64,000 nucleotides of DNA from Klebsiella pneumoniae (GTDB taxonomy: Bacteria; Pseudomonadota; Gammaproteobacteria; Enterobacterales; Enterobacteriaceae): positions 4,407,447-4,471,446 of the forward strand of contig NZ_KN046818.1 in assembly GCF_000742135.1 (NCBI RefSeq). The letters run 5' to 3'. The notes beneath the pieces are model-generated. The model was not told where the DNA came from and made no database searches. It was given only the letters and a program-made list of their open reading frames with translations. Shown piece by piece: positions 10,183 through 19,740 of this stretch; the stretch's first letter is position 1, and each line of letters begins with the position of its first letter. The translations under genes were made by a program, and so were the position numbers.

Positions 10183-11169
10183 ATGGGAAAAAAGAAAATA
10201 TTATTTGATACTCGTTGGATAGGTGAGCATGGTATAGGTAGATTTGCTAAGGAAGTTAGAGACTCAAAATTAACTATACAGGACTTAAAACTACCATGGA
10301 AACCTACAAATCCGCTTGATACAATATTATTGACTATTTATTTAATTTTTAAAAAAGATATCTATTTTTCACCTGGATACAACGCGCCTTTTTTTTTCCT
10401 TAAACGATCTATAATCACGATTCATGATCTTAATCATATAGATATTCCTTATAACAGTTCCTTTCTTAAAAGAATTTATTATAAGTTTGTGCTTAAAAGA
10501 GCTTGCAGAAAAGCGTTATGTATACTAACCGTATCTGAATTTTCTAAGAAGAGGATTTGTGAATGGTCGGGTCGAAACGCGGATGAAGTTTTTGTAGTAG
10601 GAAATGGAGTGTCCAAAGAGTTTCTTATAAATCACCCAACACCCAAGAAAGAACAAATATTAATGGTTGGTAACAGGAAAAAACATAAAAATGAATTGAA
10701 TGCACTAATAGCTTTTTATAAGTCAAATATACCCTCATCGGTTAAGCTAGTTTTTACAGGTTCTATTACCAATGAATTAGATATAATTATCGATCGTAAC
10801 AGGCTTAGGGATAGGGTATCTTTTCTTGGTACAGTATCAAATACTAAACTTGCCGAGTTATATAGAGAATCCTTATTTTTGCTATTTCCTTCGTTATATG
10901 AAGGTTTCGGTCTCCCGATAGTGGAGTCAATGGCTTGCGGAACTCCAGTTATAATCTCTAATAGCACATCTTTACCTGAAGTTGCTGGAGGGGCTGCTAT
11001 TATTGTAAACCCAGATGATGTAGAGGATATAAAAGATAAAATTGAAAAATTATATCATGATGCAGAACTTCAAAATAAACTTATCGAAAAGGGTCTTTTA
11101 AATATTGAAAGATATACTTGGGAAATGACTCGCAATAAATTTGAAACAATAATGAATAGATATATTTAA
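10183..11169 (+). CDS. Glycosyltransferase, GT4 type (capsule)
   Basis: This 328-aa GT-B protein is a family 1/4 glycosyltransferase. The C-terminal Rossmann half carries the retaining-enzyme motif EGFGLPIVE (E-x7-E) followed by ACGTPVI, and TVSEFSK marks the end of the N-terminal half. It probably adds one sugar, likely mannose or a uronic acid, to the lipid-linked repeat. Its exact donor cannot be read from sequence. The start at 10183 is preceded by GAGAAAG; ATG 10147 would overlap wbaP by 14 bp. It is much more AT-rich than wbaP and opens the serotype-specific block. Confidence 0.88.
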   Translation: MGKKKILFDTRWIGEHGIGRFAKEVRDSKLTIQDLKLPWKPTNPLDTILLTIYLIFKKDIYFSPGYNAPFFFLKRSIITIHDLNHIDIPYNSSFLKRIYYKFVLKRACRKALCILTVSEFSKKRICEWSGRNADEVFVVGNGVSKEFLINHPTPKKEQILMVGNRKKHKNELNALIAFYKSNIPSSVKLVFTGSITNELDIIIDRNRLRDRVSFLGTVSNTKLAELYRESLFLLFPSLYEGFGLPIVESMACGTPVIISNSTSLPEVAGGAAIIVNPDDVEDIKDKIEKLYHDAELQNKLIEKGLLNIERYTWEMTRNKFETIMNRYI

Positions 11170-11208
11170 CTTTGTTCATAAATAAAAATATATTTATGGA
11201 GAGATTAG

Positions 11209-12225
11209 ATGAAAAAAATGTTGATAATACTCATAGCCGTTTTTAATCCGTGCTACTCCTTCGAATTAGGTATTGGAACACATTTTTCCTCTTATCCGGG
11301 GCAACCGGATAAATATCTTCGGCTCATCAAATCTTATGGTTTTACATCAATTAGAGATGACTATACGTGGAATAAAATTGAAGACGTCAAGGATGATTTT
11401 AATTCACGTGGTAAAATTGCTAAAGTTGATAAGGCTATAAATCAAGCTGCATCTTTCAATATAAATACTTTAGTCGTATTGGATTATGGTAATAAACATT
11501 ATAACTCTAATTATTATCCAAATACTGAAGAGTCTTTAAACGCTTATAATAGGTATGTTGAATGGACAGCCAGACATCTAAAGGGGAAAGTAAAATATTA
11601 TGAGATTTGGAATGAATGGACAATAGGTACAGGGATTAAAAAAGATGGGAAAATCCCACCATCGGTTGATGATTATTATAATTTAGTAAAACTAACCAGT
11701 GCCACGATCAGGAAAGAAGATCCTAATGCTATTATTCTGGCGGGGTCAATTAATCCATTATCCGATAAACCTAGATTTATCGGCGTAAGTGATGAGCAAT
11801 GGATAACGGCTTTAATAAAAAAAGGGATGCTGGAGTATATAGATGGGATTTCATTACATCCATATTCATATGCTAATAGTTCGGAAAGTCTACGAACTGT
11901 TAAAGGAAATATAGATGCTATTGATTCTTTTCATGATAGGATTAAACTGATTTCGGGGAAAGAAATTCCTTTTTATATTACTGAAATGGGAGTGCCTACC
12001 CATTATGGCCATGGAGGAGTTTCACTTGATGAACAGAGTGATTTTATAAACGAGTATTCGCGTGAAGTAATGAATAGAAAATATATCAAAGGGCTTTGGT
12101 GGTACGACTTAATAAACGATGGTGGTAACATTTTAAATAAAGAAGATAATTTTGGTTTCTTCTATGAAAATTTATCTCCGAAACCAGTTATGCAGGATTT
12201 TAAAAAAAACCTCATATCTAAGTGA
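11209..12225 (+). CDS. Secreted glycoside-hydrolase-like protein (clan GH-A fold)
   Basis: The 338-aa product begins with a probable signal peptide (residues 1-17, MKKMLIILIAVFNPCYS) with no convincing lipobox, so it is predicted periplasmic. The rest resembles clan GH-A TIM barrels (GH5/GH39 type). WNE at 134-136 supplies the likely acid/base Glu136, and TEMG supplies a likely nucleophile Glu259. Conserved ISLHPY and LWWYD stretches fit strands lining the active site. A periplasmic hydrolase in a synthesis operon recalls PslG of Pseudomonas. It might trim or release misassembled polymer. Substrate unknown; catalysis is inferred from two acidic residues in the right motifs. Confidence 0.75.
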   Translation: MKKMLIILIAVFNPCYSFELGIGTHFSSYPGQPDKYLRLIKSYGFTSIRDDYTWNKIEDVKDDFNSRGKIAKVDKAINQAASFNINTLVVLDYGNKHYNSNYYPNTEESLNAYNRYVEWTARHLKGKVKYYEIWNEWTIGTGIKKDGKIPPSVDDYYNLVKLTSATIRKEDPNAIILAGSINPLSDKPRFIGVSDEQWITALIKKGMLEYIDGISLHPYSYANSSESLRTVKGNIDAIDSFHDRIKLISGKEIPFYITEMGVPTHYGHGGVSLDEQSDFINEYSREVMNRKYIKGLWWYDLINDGGNILNKEDNFGFFYENLSPKPVMQDFKKNLISK

Positions 12226-12258
12226 ATGCTCATACCATGTATAGAAGGTGGTGATGCT

Positions 12259-13320
12259 GTGAAAAATGTATTATTTGTACTCCCTTTCTTAGGGTATACT
12301 GGGGCAGATAGGGTTATTTTTACTCTTTTAAATAACTTGGATAGAACAAAAATAAAGCCTTTTTTACTAGTGCACTCAGATAAAGAAGAAAAAAGTGGTC
12401 TGATTAAATATCTAAAGGATGACGTAACAGTAATATCTCTTGGGATTAACGGGAGGATTAGCCGGAACCTCCATAGAATAATATATGGTATGAGAAAAAA
12501 TATTAAACTTTACAACATAGACACAGTTCTTATTAGTGATGGAACATCAAACGCGAGCATTTCGCCTTTTTTATTTTTATTTGGTGATGCTAAAATAATT
12601 GCAAGAGAATCAAATCTTCCTAGTCTGTTTGAGACGAAAAAGGTAGTTAGATTTCTATATAAAAATTTTTATAGTAATTATGATAGAATAATTGTCCAAA
12701 GTAACGACATGTACGATGACCTTACGAAGCAGATGAATATCTCAAGAGACAAAATTGTCAAAATAAATAACCCCTTAGATTATGATTTTATTATATCAAA
12801 ATCACAAGAGAAATCCGCATATGAGATGCCGAGTAATAAAATAAATTTACTTGCAATTGGTAGGTTAACATATCAAAAGGGATTTGATTTGTTACTCGAA
12901 GGTATATCCAAGTTAAAAAATGACAAATATCATCTCACTCTAGTAGGACAAGGTGAGGATGATATGAAACTAAGAGACATTTGTAAAAGACTAGATATTA
13001 TAACAAAAGTCACTTTTATTGATAAAACAGATAACCCATATGCATTAATGAAACAAGCCGATGTATTTATTTCAAGCTCAAGATGGGAAGGATATCCTAA
13101 TGTTGTTATTGAGGCTTTAGCATGCGGATTACCTGTTGTTGCCAATGATTATCCCGGGGGTATAAACGAAATAATCAATGATAGTAATGGCTATATATGT
13201 GATATAAGAAATGATCTAGAAGAAAATCTTGAAAGTGCACTAAAATTAAGAAATGTATCTTATGATAAGAAAAAGATAGATGTCATCTTTAGAGCATATG
13301 AAGATACTATTATTTCCTAA
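12259..13320 (+). CDS. Glycosyltransferase, GT4 type (capsule)
   Basis: This GT-B glycosyltransferase of family 4 has about 353 aa. The N-terminal half has a glycine-rich acceptor loop, PFLGYTGADRV. The C-terminal half has GRLTYQKGFDLLLEGI and the donor-site motif EGYPNVVIE (E-x7-E) followed by ACGLPVVA. The start is uncertain: ATG 12226 abuts the previous stop but has no ribosome site. GTG 12259 has GAAGGTGG upstream and places the first beta-strand (VKNVLFVLP) at the N-terminus. The linkage formed is not predictable. It is strongly AT-rich. Confidence 0.87.
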   Translation: MKNVLFVLPFLGYTGADRVIFTLLNNLDRTKIKPFLLVHSDKEEKSGLIKYLKDDVTVISLGINGRISRNLHRIIYGMRKNIKLYNIDTVLISDGTSNASISPFLFLFGDAKIIARESNLPSLFETKKVVRFLYKNFYSNYDRIIVQSNDMYDDLTKQMNISRDKIVKINNPLDYDFIISKSQEKSAYEMPSNKINLLAIGRLTYQKGFDLLLEGISKLKNDKYHLTLVGQGEDDMKLRDICKRLDIITKVTFIDKTDNPYALMKQADVFISSSRWEGYPNVVIEALACGLPVVANDYPGGINEIINDSNGYICDIRNDLEENLESALKLRNVSYDKKKIDVIFRAYEDTIIS

Positions 13321-13346
13321 TTTAGACTAAATCTTTTTGGATTCAT

Positions 13347-14447
13347 ATGAAAAAACTAATCATAGTTAATGAAGTTTGTTCCGATAATATTGGTGATCAT
13401 GCTATAAATTTAGGGGTGTTGAAGATATTAGATGAATATAATTTTAAGGGCATAAGTTATGGATTCGATGCTGAGAAAAAAAATGTAGGGCCTAAAATAA
13501 AAAAATCAAAGAAAGAATCTAGTTTCATTCGATTTTTAAAGTTTATAAAAAATAAAACATTGAAAAATAATAGATTTTATAAATATTCCCTGTGGCTTTT
13601 AAGGAATTATTCTAGGGTATCCAGTATAACTAAACAAAATAAAGGGCAAGCGATAATAATAGGGGGAGGCCAGTTGATCCAGTCTGGAGGAACTTTTGCT
13701 ATTGCCATGTACACATGGACACTTTTTTCTAAGCTACGTAATGTAGATATATATATCATTGGTGTTGGGTGCGCTGAGCATTTTGATAGAATAGATCGGT
13801 TCTTGTTCAAGCGCTCGTTATCAAGAGCGAAGGGTATATTAGTCCGTGAAAAGAGTTCTATAAGTAAAATAAAAGATTTCTTTGATTGTGATGTAAGATA
13901 TATTCCTGATCTTGCATATGCATTATTTAAACAAGATGATTATAACCACAAAAAAGACAATTTAGCCATTATAGGTTGCACTGCTTATTATGTTTATATG
14001 AAAAACATAAACGAATTGGGTCTGAAAGATATTATGACCTTTGAGCAATATATAAATGCTTGGATTTCAATTATTTTAGACGAATGTAATGAGCACAGAG
14101 TATTACTTCTATCTACTACCGTTGAAGACGCTGAGTTTAGTCGTATCGTGTATAACCAAATAAGTAAGAACTATATTCATTTATTGGATCGTATAATAAT
14201 TAAAGATGAAGTGTTGCCTGTCCGTGAATATATTGAATTACTGAAAACTGCAAAAATAGTACGTTCTGGGCGCATGCATTCACTAATTCTTGGTCATATT
14301 AGTGGATGCAAATGTATTCCATATAATATAAATAAAAAAATAGAACATTTTTCGCATGAGTATTTGGACCATGATGCATCAAATATAAGCAAGAGTGTTT
14401 ACAACTCATTTGGTAATGCATTTTCCGGTGATAAAGGGAGTAAGTAA
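13347..14447 (+). CDS. Polysaccharide pyruvyltransferase family protein
   Basis: The 366-aa protein matches the polysaccharide pyruvyl transferase family (PF04230, CsaB/WcaK-like), which adds a pyruvate ketal from phosphoenolpyruvate to a sugar. Visible features are the N-terminal NIGDHAINLGVL, GGGQ at residues 106-109, the REKSS loop, and the C-terminal GRMHS (308-312) typical of the family. It implies a pyruvylated sugar in the capsule repeat, adding negative charge. Its stop is directly followed by the next ATG (14448), so the two are probably translationally coupled. Confidence 0.9.
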   Translation: MKKLIIVNEVCSDNIGDHAINLGVLKILDEYNFKGISYGFDAEKKNVGPKIKKSKKESSFIRFLKFIKNKTLKNNRFYKYSLWLLRNYSRVSSITKQNKGQAIIIGGGQLIQSGGTFAIAMYTWTLFSKLRNVDIYIIGVGCAEHFDRIDRFLFKRSLSRAKGILVREKSSISKIKDFFDCDVRYIPDLAYALFKQDDYNHKKDNLAIIGCTAYYVYMKNINELGLKDIMTFEQYINAWISIILDECNEHRVLLLSTTVEDAEFSRIVYNQISKNYIHLLDRIIIKDEVLPVREYIELLKTAKIVRSGRMHSLILGHISGCKCIPYNINKKIEHFSHEYLDHDASNISKSVYNSFGNAFSGDKGSK

Positions 14448-15608
14448 ATGATAATTATGGACTTAATGGCGACTCAGTCATCGCCTGAAGCTGCATTTCA
14501 TGGTGGTGGTGAATATGCTAAATGTGTTTTCTATGCTGCAATTAAGAATGGGTATAAAGATTTCACAGGAATATATAATAATACTTTAAATCTTGATCCC
14601 GACATTACTTTTTTATGCAATCAGAATAATATAACATTAATACCCGTCTCTTCATCGGCAGAGTTGGTTAAAATCGTTAACTCTCATCCAGGTTCTATAT
14701 TTTACTCTGCATTGCCGTATGCTTTAAATGGTATTGATACTTCAATCATTAACTTTATAATTACAATCCATGGCTTAAGAGAGCTTGAGTGTCCATATGA
14801 TGAAGTTGTATGGGATTATACTCATGGTCTTAAAAACAAATTAAAAGTATTTCTGAAAAACTATGTATTCAAGTCATACTTCTTAGATAAAGTTAAAAGT
14901 AACTTTGAGAAAATAGCTGTAAAGAAAAATGTAAAAATATTTACAGTATCTAATCATTCAAAATATTCAATATTAAGTTTTTTTCCGACTATCGATAAAG
15001 ATGATATTTTGGTTTTTAGAGCTCCATGTCCATTTGGACCGCATGAGCCAGAGTGTAAAAACCATAATCTTTTGTCTTTAGGTGGACGAAAATTTTTTTT
15101 AATGGTAAGTGGCAATCGGTGGCAGAAGAACATAGTTAGAGCTCTACGTGCATTAGATAACTATTTTGATAAAATAGCTGATTGTGATTTAAAAGTAATC
15201 ATTACAGGTAGTAAATCACCATTAATAAAATTACGTAATGATAAACGCTTTATATTCATCGATTATGTCGAAGGAAGTACATTAGATTGGCTTTATAAGA
15301 ATGCATTTTGTTTTATTTATCCCTCTTTAAATGAAGGATATGGTTATCCGCCATTACAGGCCATGAGGTACGGTACACCCGTAATTGCATCTTGCACATC
15401 AAGTATTCCAGAAGTATGTGCAGATAATGTACTATATTTTGATCCAAGGAATATAAGCGAAATCGAAAATCGAATTCTGCAATTATCTACAGATGGTGAA
15501 CTTTATAATAAACTAGCTTTGAAGGGGAGCGAGCATTATAAAAAGATATTACAATCACAGGACAAAGATCTATCTAAATTACTAAGGGGTATTTTTGAGG
15601 CACGTTAA
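14448..15608 (+). CDS. Glycosyltransferase, GT4 type (capsule)
   Basis: This 386-aa GT-B glycosyltransferase starts at the base after the pyruvyltransferase stop. The N-terminal half includes a Gly-rich loop (AAFHGGGEYAK) and TVSNHSKYSI. The C-terminal half has MVSGNRWQKN and NEGYGYPPLQAMRYGTPVIA. The E-x7-E motif of retaining GT4 enzymes appears as E-x7-Q, so the second acidic residue is replaced. Some active Wbd-type mannosyltransferases vary here, so the gene is not called inactive. Donor unknown; mannose is plausible given manCB. Confidence 0.87.
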   Translation: MIIMDLMATQSSPEAAFHGGGEYAKCVFYAAIKNGYKDFTGIYNNTLNLDPDITFLCNQNNITLIPVSSSAELVKIVNSHPGSIFYSALPYALNGIDTSIINFIITIHGLRELECPYDEVVWDYTHGLKNKLKVFLKNYVFKSYFLDKVKSNFEKIAVKKNVKIFTVSNHSKYSILSFFPTIDKDDILVFRAPCPFGPHEPECKNHNLLSLGGRKFFLMVSGNRWQKNIVRALRALDNYFDKIADCDLKVIITGSKSPLIKLRNDKRFIFIDYVEGSTLDWLYKNAFCFIYPSLNEGYGYPPLQAMRYGTPVIASCTSSIPEVCADNVLYFDPRNISEIENRILQLSTDGELYNKLALKGSEHYKKILQSQDKDLSKLLRGIFEAR

Positions 15609-15667
15609 TCTTTTATTTAAAAATATTTCCTTTATATTTTCAAAGTCTTTAATGATAATGGAAAGTT

Positions 15668-17095
15668 ATGTCTAAAAACAAAACGTTGTCTGGAGGGGTT
15701 GCTTGGTTTTTCATTAGTAATCTATTTCCTGCTATAAGTGCTCTTTTAATATTTTCTTTAGCTTCAAGATTAATATCCCCATCAGAGTTAGGAACAGTAG
15801 CTCTAGCAACAACTATTGCTACGGTGCTTACTAGTTTATGTGCAGTAGGTTTCGGAGATGCATTAATTCAATGTAAAGAGATAACCAAAAGACATCTGAA
15901 TACGGTTTTTACAGTATGCATTTGTGTTTCATTATTTGTCTATGTTATCTCTGTAACCTTGATTGAGACAATCAACCTAGATGCCTTTACTCATTTATTT
16001 AGGGTGGTTTATCCCTTAACTGCGTTTAAAATAATACTAGATTCTTGTGCAATCGTACCATTAAGTTATTTAACACGAACAATGGAATTTAAATCTATTG
16101 CATTAAGGACGATGTATTGCTCTCTTGCCTCTTTTATTTTATGTATCCCTATTCTTTATTACGGAGGAGGGGTGTGGGCAATTGTCGTCAGCCAATTGAC
16201 GACACCAGCTGTAAGTTTTTTAATATTAATTAAAGCAGCCAATCTTAAATTAAGAGTTGCTTTTCATCGTAAGGAATTTAATGAATTAAAAAAATTTGGA
16301 TTGACGTCAACAATTACTAAGTTGATTACGTCTATCAGTGTTGATAATCTCATGATTGGCTTTTATGGTAATGCAATTACCCTTGGTTTATATGCTTTTA
16401 GTCGACGTATTTTTGGAGTTATTTCTGACGTATTAAATAATGCCATTGCGAACGTTTCTTATCCTTTATATGCATCCAAACAAGATAATCTTAATGAGTT
16501 AAAAATCATTTTCCTAAAAACAACATTTCTTTCAGCACTTATCAGTTTGCCTGCATTTTGTGGTTTGATACTGATTTCGCCGTATCTGATTCCTATGGTT
16601 TTTGGTAATCAATGGGAGCCAGCTATCTCTGTTGTTCAAGTATGTAGTGCTATTGGTTTTATTTCCTGTATTGGTGCATTACAAATGTCATTGATAAAGG
16701 GATTAGGTCATACTTCTTGGATACTCAAGTATCAAATAGCACAACAAGTTTCAACTGCTATATTGGTACTGATTTTTGCAAAGGATGGAGCATATATAGT
16801 AATGTTAGCTATAGCAATAAAAACTTTTTCTATCTGGCCTTTTTCTATGCGCTATGTATCAAAAATATTGGGAGTAGGTATAGTCGATTATATGAGATAC
16901 TTTGTTAAACCAATTTTAGCGGTTTCGGCAATGATTACAGTTTGTGTTATAATTGAATGTATTACAAAAGATTATGGCTCGTTAGTTATTCTGTTGAGCG
17001 TTATTTTAGGGGGCGTTATTTCCTATATATTAAGTGCCTTTTTATTGGCAAGAAAGGAAACCTTTGATTTTATAAAGGCAATTAAAAAAAGATAG
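15668..17095 (+). CDS. wzx: Wzx, capsule repeat-unit flippase
   Basis: The 475-aa integral membrane protein has about 12-14 hydrophobic segments along its whole length and the MOP-superfamily polysaccharide flippase pattern (N-terminal GVAWFFISNLFPAISALLIF, then SRLISPSELGTVALA). Wzx moves the undecaprenyl-linked repeat to the periplasmic face for Wzy. As usual for serotype-specific flippases the gene is very AT-rich. It lies next to wzy, which supports the assignment. Confidence 0.92.
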   Translation: MSKNKTLSGGVAWFFISNLFPAISALLIFSLASRLISPSELGTVALATTIATVLTSLCAVGFGDALIQCKEITKRHLNTVFTVCICVSLFVYVISVTLIETINLDAFTHLFRVVYPLTAFKIILDSCAIVPLSYLTRTMEFKSIALRTMYCSLASFILCIPILYYGGGVWAIVVSQLTTPAVSFLILIKAANLKLRVAFHRKEFNELKKFGLTSTITKLITSISVDNLMIGFYGNAITLGLYAFSRRIFGVISDVLNNAIANVSYPLYASKQDNLNELKIIFLKTTFLSALISLPAFCGLILISPYLIPMVFGNQWEPAISVVQVCSAIGFISCIGALQMSLIKGLGHTSWILKYQIAQQVSTAILVLIFAKDGAYIVMLAIAIKTFSIWPFSMRYVSKILGVGIVDYMRYFVKPILAVSAMITVCVIIECITKDYGSLVILLSVILGGVISYILSAFLLARKETFDFIKAIKKR

Positions 17096-17140
17096 TTTAA
17101 TCAACGTGTTTAATTATTTTATATATAACGAGAGACCTTT

Positions 17141-18367
17141 ATGTCCATCGATTATTTTGCGGATCGCTATAGAAATATAGCATTTAAATATAAGCATATA
17201 TTATGCTTTTTATCTTTACTTTGTGTTGCGTTCGCAGTTTTTGATGGTTTTCGCGGGACGCAATATAAGCCTTACTTCCCATTTGCGTTTTTAAGAGACT
17301 TGTCTGTTTTTGTGGGGGGAGGGCTAGGTTTTTTTATAATCGCAAAAATTAAAATACAAAAAAGCTTTGCCTTATTGGTTTTTTTGCAGATTTTTATTTG
17401 CGCTTATTCATTTTTCACTAGTTTTTTGGTTTCAGATAAAGCCGTATTCGTTAGGCAATTGACTTTAGGTGGGGGCATTGGATTTTGGTCCAAAATGTTA
17501 AGCATGATTTGTATTTGTTTCCTTACATATGCTTATATTTACGTGTCCGGGAAAAAAGCTGTTGAAAAAATATTTAAGTGTTTTATTTATTGTTCATTTC
17601 TCTATTCGTTGCTCACCATTATATTGTATTTGTTTTTACCGTCTCTTTATGCATCCTTACCAAGGCAATGGTACGGTCGAATATCTATTGGTTATCCGAC
17701 TCAAGATGTTTATGTTTTAGCTATTTCGCTAGTGTTACTTCTGGAGAATATATTAAACAAAACTCTTTCAATATTAATTTCTGCGGTAAATGTAAGCTGT
17801 ATTATCATGCAGAACACATTTACAGGCTATATTCTTATTGTGTTCGTGTTTTTTATTTATTTTATCCGATTTGGTTTTTTTAGCAAGGCATTAATATTAT
17901 CTTTAGGTTTCTTTTTGCTCATGTTTGTTTTTTATATCTATAAAAACTATGAGGTCTTTGGCAATTTTGGTGTTTTGATTAAGGTGAAGGCTGATTCACT
18001 TATTCTAGGCGGCACGGATGACCCATCTTTTTATTTAAGATTGCAGCAAATAGCAATGATGATGAAGTCGTTATTTTCAGACTGGATATTTGTATTATTT
18101 GGCTATGGAGGGATTGGTGGTTTTTCTGTTGAGTCGGGAGTATATTCAACTTTAGCATTTTCAGGAGTATTAGGCATTATAATATATGTGTTTACGATTC
18201 TATACTTCCTTTTTCTCTCGATTAAAAATAAAAGCTTCATCCTTTTTTCCATACCATCAATGTACATTCTTTCATCTTTTTCAATCAGCCCAATATATTT
18301 AATGTCTACATATTGGACTTTGGGTTTTTTAATAGCCTATCAATCTTTTGTTGATGAGGTTAAATAA
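17141..18367 (+). CDS. wzy: Wzy, capsule repeat-unit polymerase
   Basis: The 408-aa protein is almost entirely hydrophobic, with about 10-12 predicted membrane helices and a larger polar loop in the middle. This architecture, its place after wzx, and the presence of wzc identify it as the Wzy polymerase that joins repeat units at the periplasmic face. Sequence conservation in this family is very low, so the call rests on topology and position. AT-rich with rare codons, as typical of transferred serotype genes. Confidence 0.85.
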   Translation: MSIDYFADRYRNIAFKYKHILCFLSLLCVAFAVFDGFRGTQYKPYFPFAFLRDLSVFVGGGLGFFIIAKIKIQKSFALLVFLQIFICAYSFFTSFLVSDKAVFVRQLTLGGGIGFWSKMLSMICICFLTYAYIYVSGKKAVEKIFKCFIYCSFLYSLLTIILYLFLPSLYASLPRQWYGRISIGYPTQDVYVLAISLVLLLENILNKTLSILISAVNVSCIIMQNTFTGYILIVFVFFIYFIRFGFFSKALILSLGFFLLMFVFYIYKNYEVFGNFGVLIKVKADSLILGGTDDPSFYLRLQQIAMMMKSLFSDWIFVLFGYGGIGGFSVESGVYSTLAFSGVLGIIIYVFTILYFLFLSIKNKSFILFSIPSMYILSSFSISPIYLMSTYWTLGFLIAYQSFVDEVK

Positions 18368-18585
18368 TGTTATTGTGTTTGCATTAGCAAAATTGTTGTT
18401 CTGCAAATCTTCTGATTTGAATTCCTATTTTCTATTTCAGAAGATGAATAAATTCTAAAATATGCGTGTTATTAATTTATTTTTATGAATGTATGTCATT
18501 TATGATCGTCCATATATCTTTGCACGGTGATGCTGGTTAAGACTTAGACATTTAATTAAATTATGGTAACTGAGATGGTGGTTAT

Positions 18586-19740
18586 ATGAAAACGGACATT
18601 AACATTGGTGTCGTGGCTGATTGGTTTATCACTTATGCTGGTTCAGAAAAGGTTGTCGCTGAGTTTTTAAGTTTATTTCCTAAATGCGAGCTTTACGCTG
18701 TTGTGGATTTTCTCTCTCAAGAGAATAAATTACATTTTCAGAATAAAGTAATAACAACTACTTTCATTCAAAACTTGCCTAAAGCACGTACAAAATACCA
18801 GTCATACTTACCATTTATGCCACTGGCAATTGAACAGCTTGATGTCTCTAAGCATGATGTAATACTTTCTAGTAGCCATGCAGTCGCTAAGGGCGTGCTT
18901 ACAGGACCTGACCAACTTCACATAAGTTATGTTCATTCTCCTATTCGTTATGCATGGGATTTGCAACATCAGTACTTGAGAGAGGCTGGATTGAGTAAGG
19001 GAGTGAAAGCTCTCTTGGCTCGGTGGATATTACATAAAATAAGGATGTGGGATTCCCGGACTGCAAATGGTGTAGACCATTTCATTGCTAATTCTAATTT
19101 TATTGCGCGTCGTATAAAAAAAGTCTATGGCAGGAATGCGGATGTTATATATCCTCCTGTTGATGTCGACAACTTCACATTTCAAGAAGAGAAGGAAGAA
19201 TATTATTTTACGGCATCTCGTTTGGTTCCGTATAAACGTATTGATTTGATTGTTGAGGCATTTAGTTGTATGCCAGGAAGAAAACTTGTTGTTGTCGGTG
19301 ACGGACCCGAAATGAGAAAGATAAAAAATAAAGCAACAAAAAACATAGATATTCTAGGCTACCAGTCAAATGAGGCTATGCGGGAGTATATGCAAAAAGC
19401 AAAAGCATTTGTTTTTGCGGCCGAAGAAGATTTTGGCATTACCCCGGTTGAGGCCCAGGCGTGTGGAACACCTGTTATTGCCTTTGGTAAAGGTGGATCT
19501 TTGGAAACAGTAAGACCATATGGAGTAAGCAATCCTACTGGTATTTTATTTGAAAACCAAGATATACAATCTATAATTAACGGTGTTGATTTATTTGAAC
19601 GTGTATGCGATGAAATTAGTCCTGGAGATTGTAGAAAGCATGCTGTAAAATTTTCCATTGATAGATTTCGTAATGAAATAAATGATTATGTTCTAGAAAA
19701 ATATAACAAATTCTTAGATGCGAAAAAAATAAATTATTAA
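18586..19740 (+). CDS. wbaZ: WbaZ-like mannosyltransferase (GT4)
   Basis: This 384-aa GT4 glycosyltransferase resembles WbaZ, the mannosyltransferase often placed just before gnd in Klebsiella K loci. Features include the N-terminal ADWFITYAGSEKVV loop, the conserved ISYVHSPIRYAWD, SRLVPYKRIDLIV, and donor motif EDFGITPVE (E-x7-E) with ACGTPVIAFGKGG. It would use GDP-mannose made by ManC/ManB downstream. A 218-bp gap separates it from wzy; a 561-bp gap follows. Symbol given by family resemblance. Confidence 0.85.
   Translation: MKTDINIGVVADWFITYAGSEKVVAEFLSLFPKCELYAVVDFLSQENKLHFQNKVITTTFIQNLPKARTKYQSYLPFMPLAIEQLDVSKHDVILSSSHAVAKGVLTGPDQLHISYVHSPIRYAWDLQHQYLREAGLSKGVKALLARWILHKIRMWDSRTANGVDHFIANSNFIARRIKKVYGRNADVIYPPVDVDNFTFQEEKEEYYFTASRLVPYKRIDLIVEAFSCMPGRKLVVVGDGPEMRKIKNKATKNIDILGYQSNEAMREYMQKAKAFVFAAEEDFGITPVEAQACGTPVIAFGKGGSLETVRPYGVSNPTGILFENQDIQSIINGVDLFERVCDEISPGDCRKHAVKFSIDRFRNEINDYVLEKYNKFLDAKKINY

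Noticed and set aside
18368-18585. Possible small gene between wzy and wbaZ
   Set aside because: The 218-bp AT-rich gap has no frame with a start, ribosome site and sensible composition; a WbaZ leader is enough.
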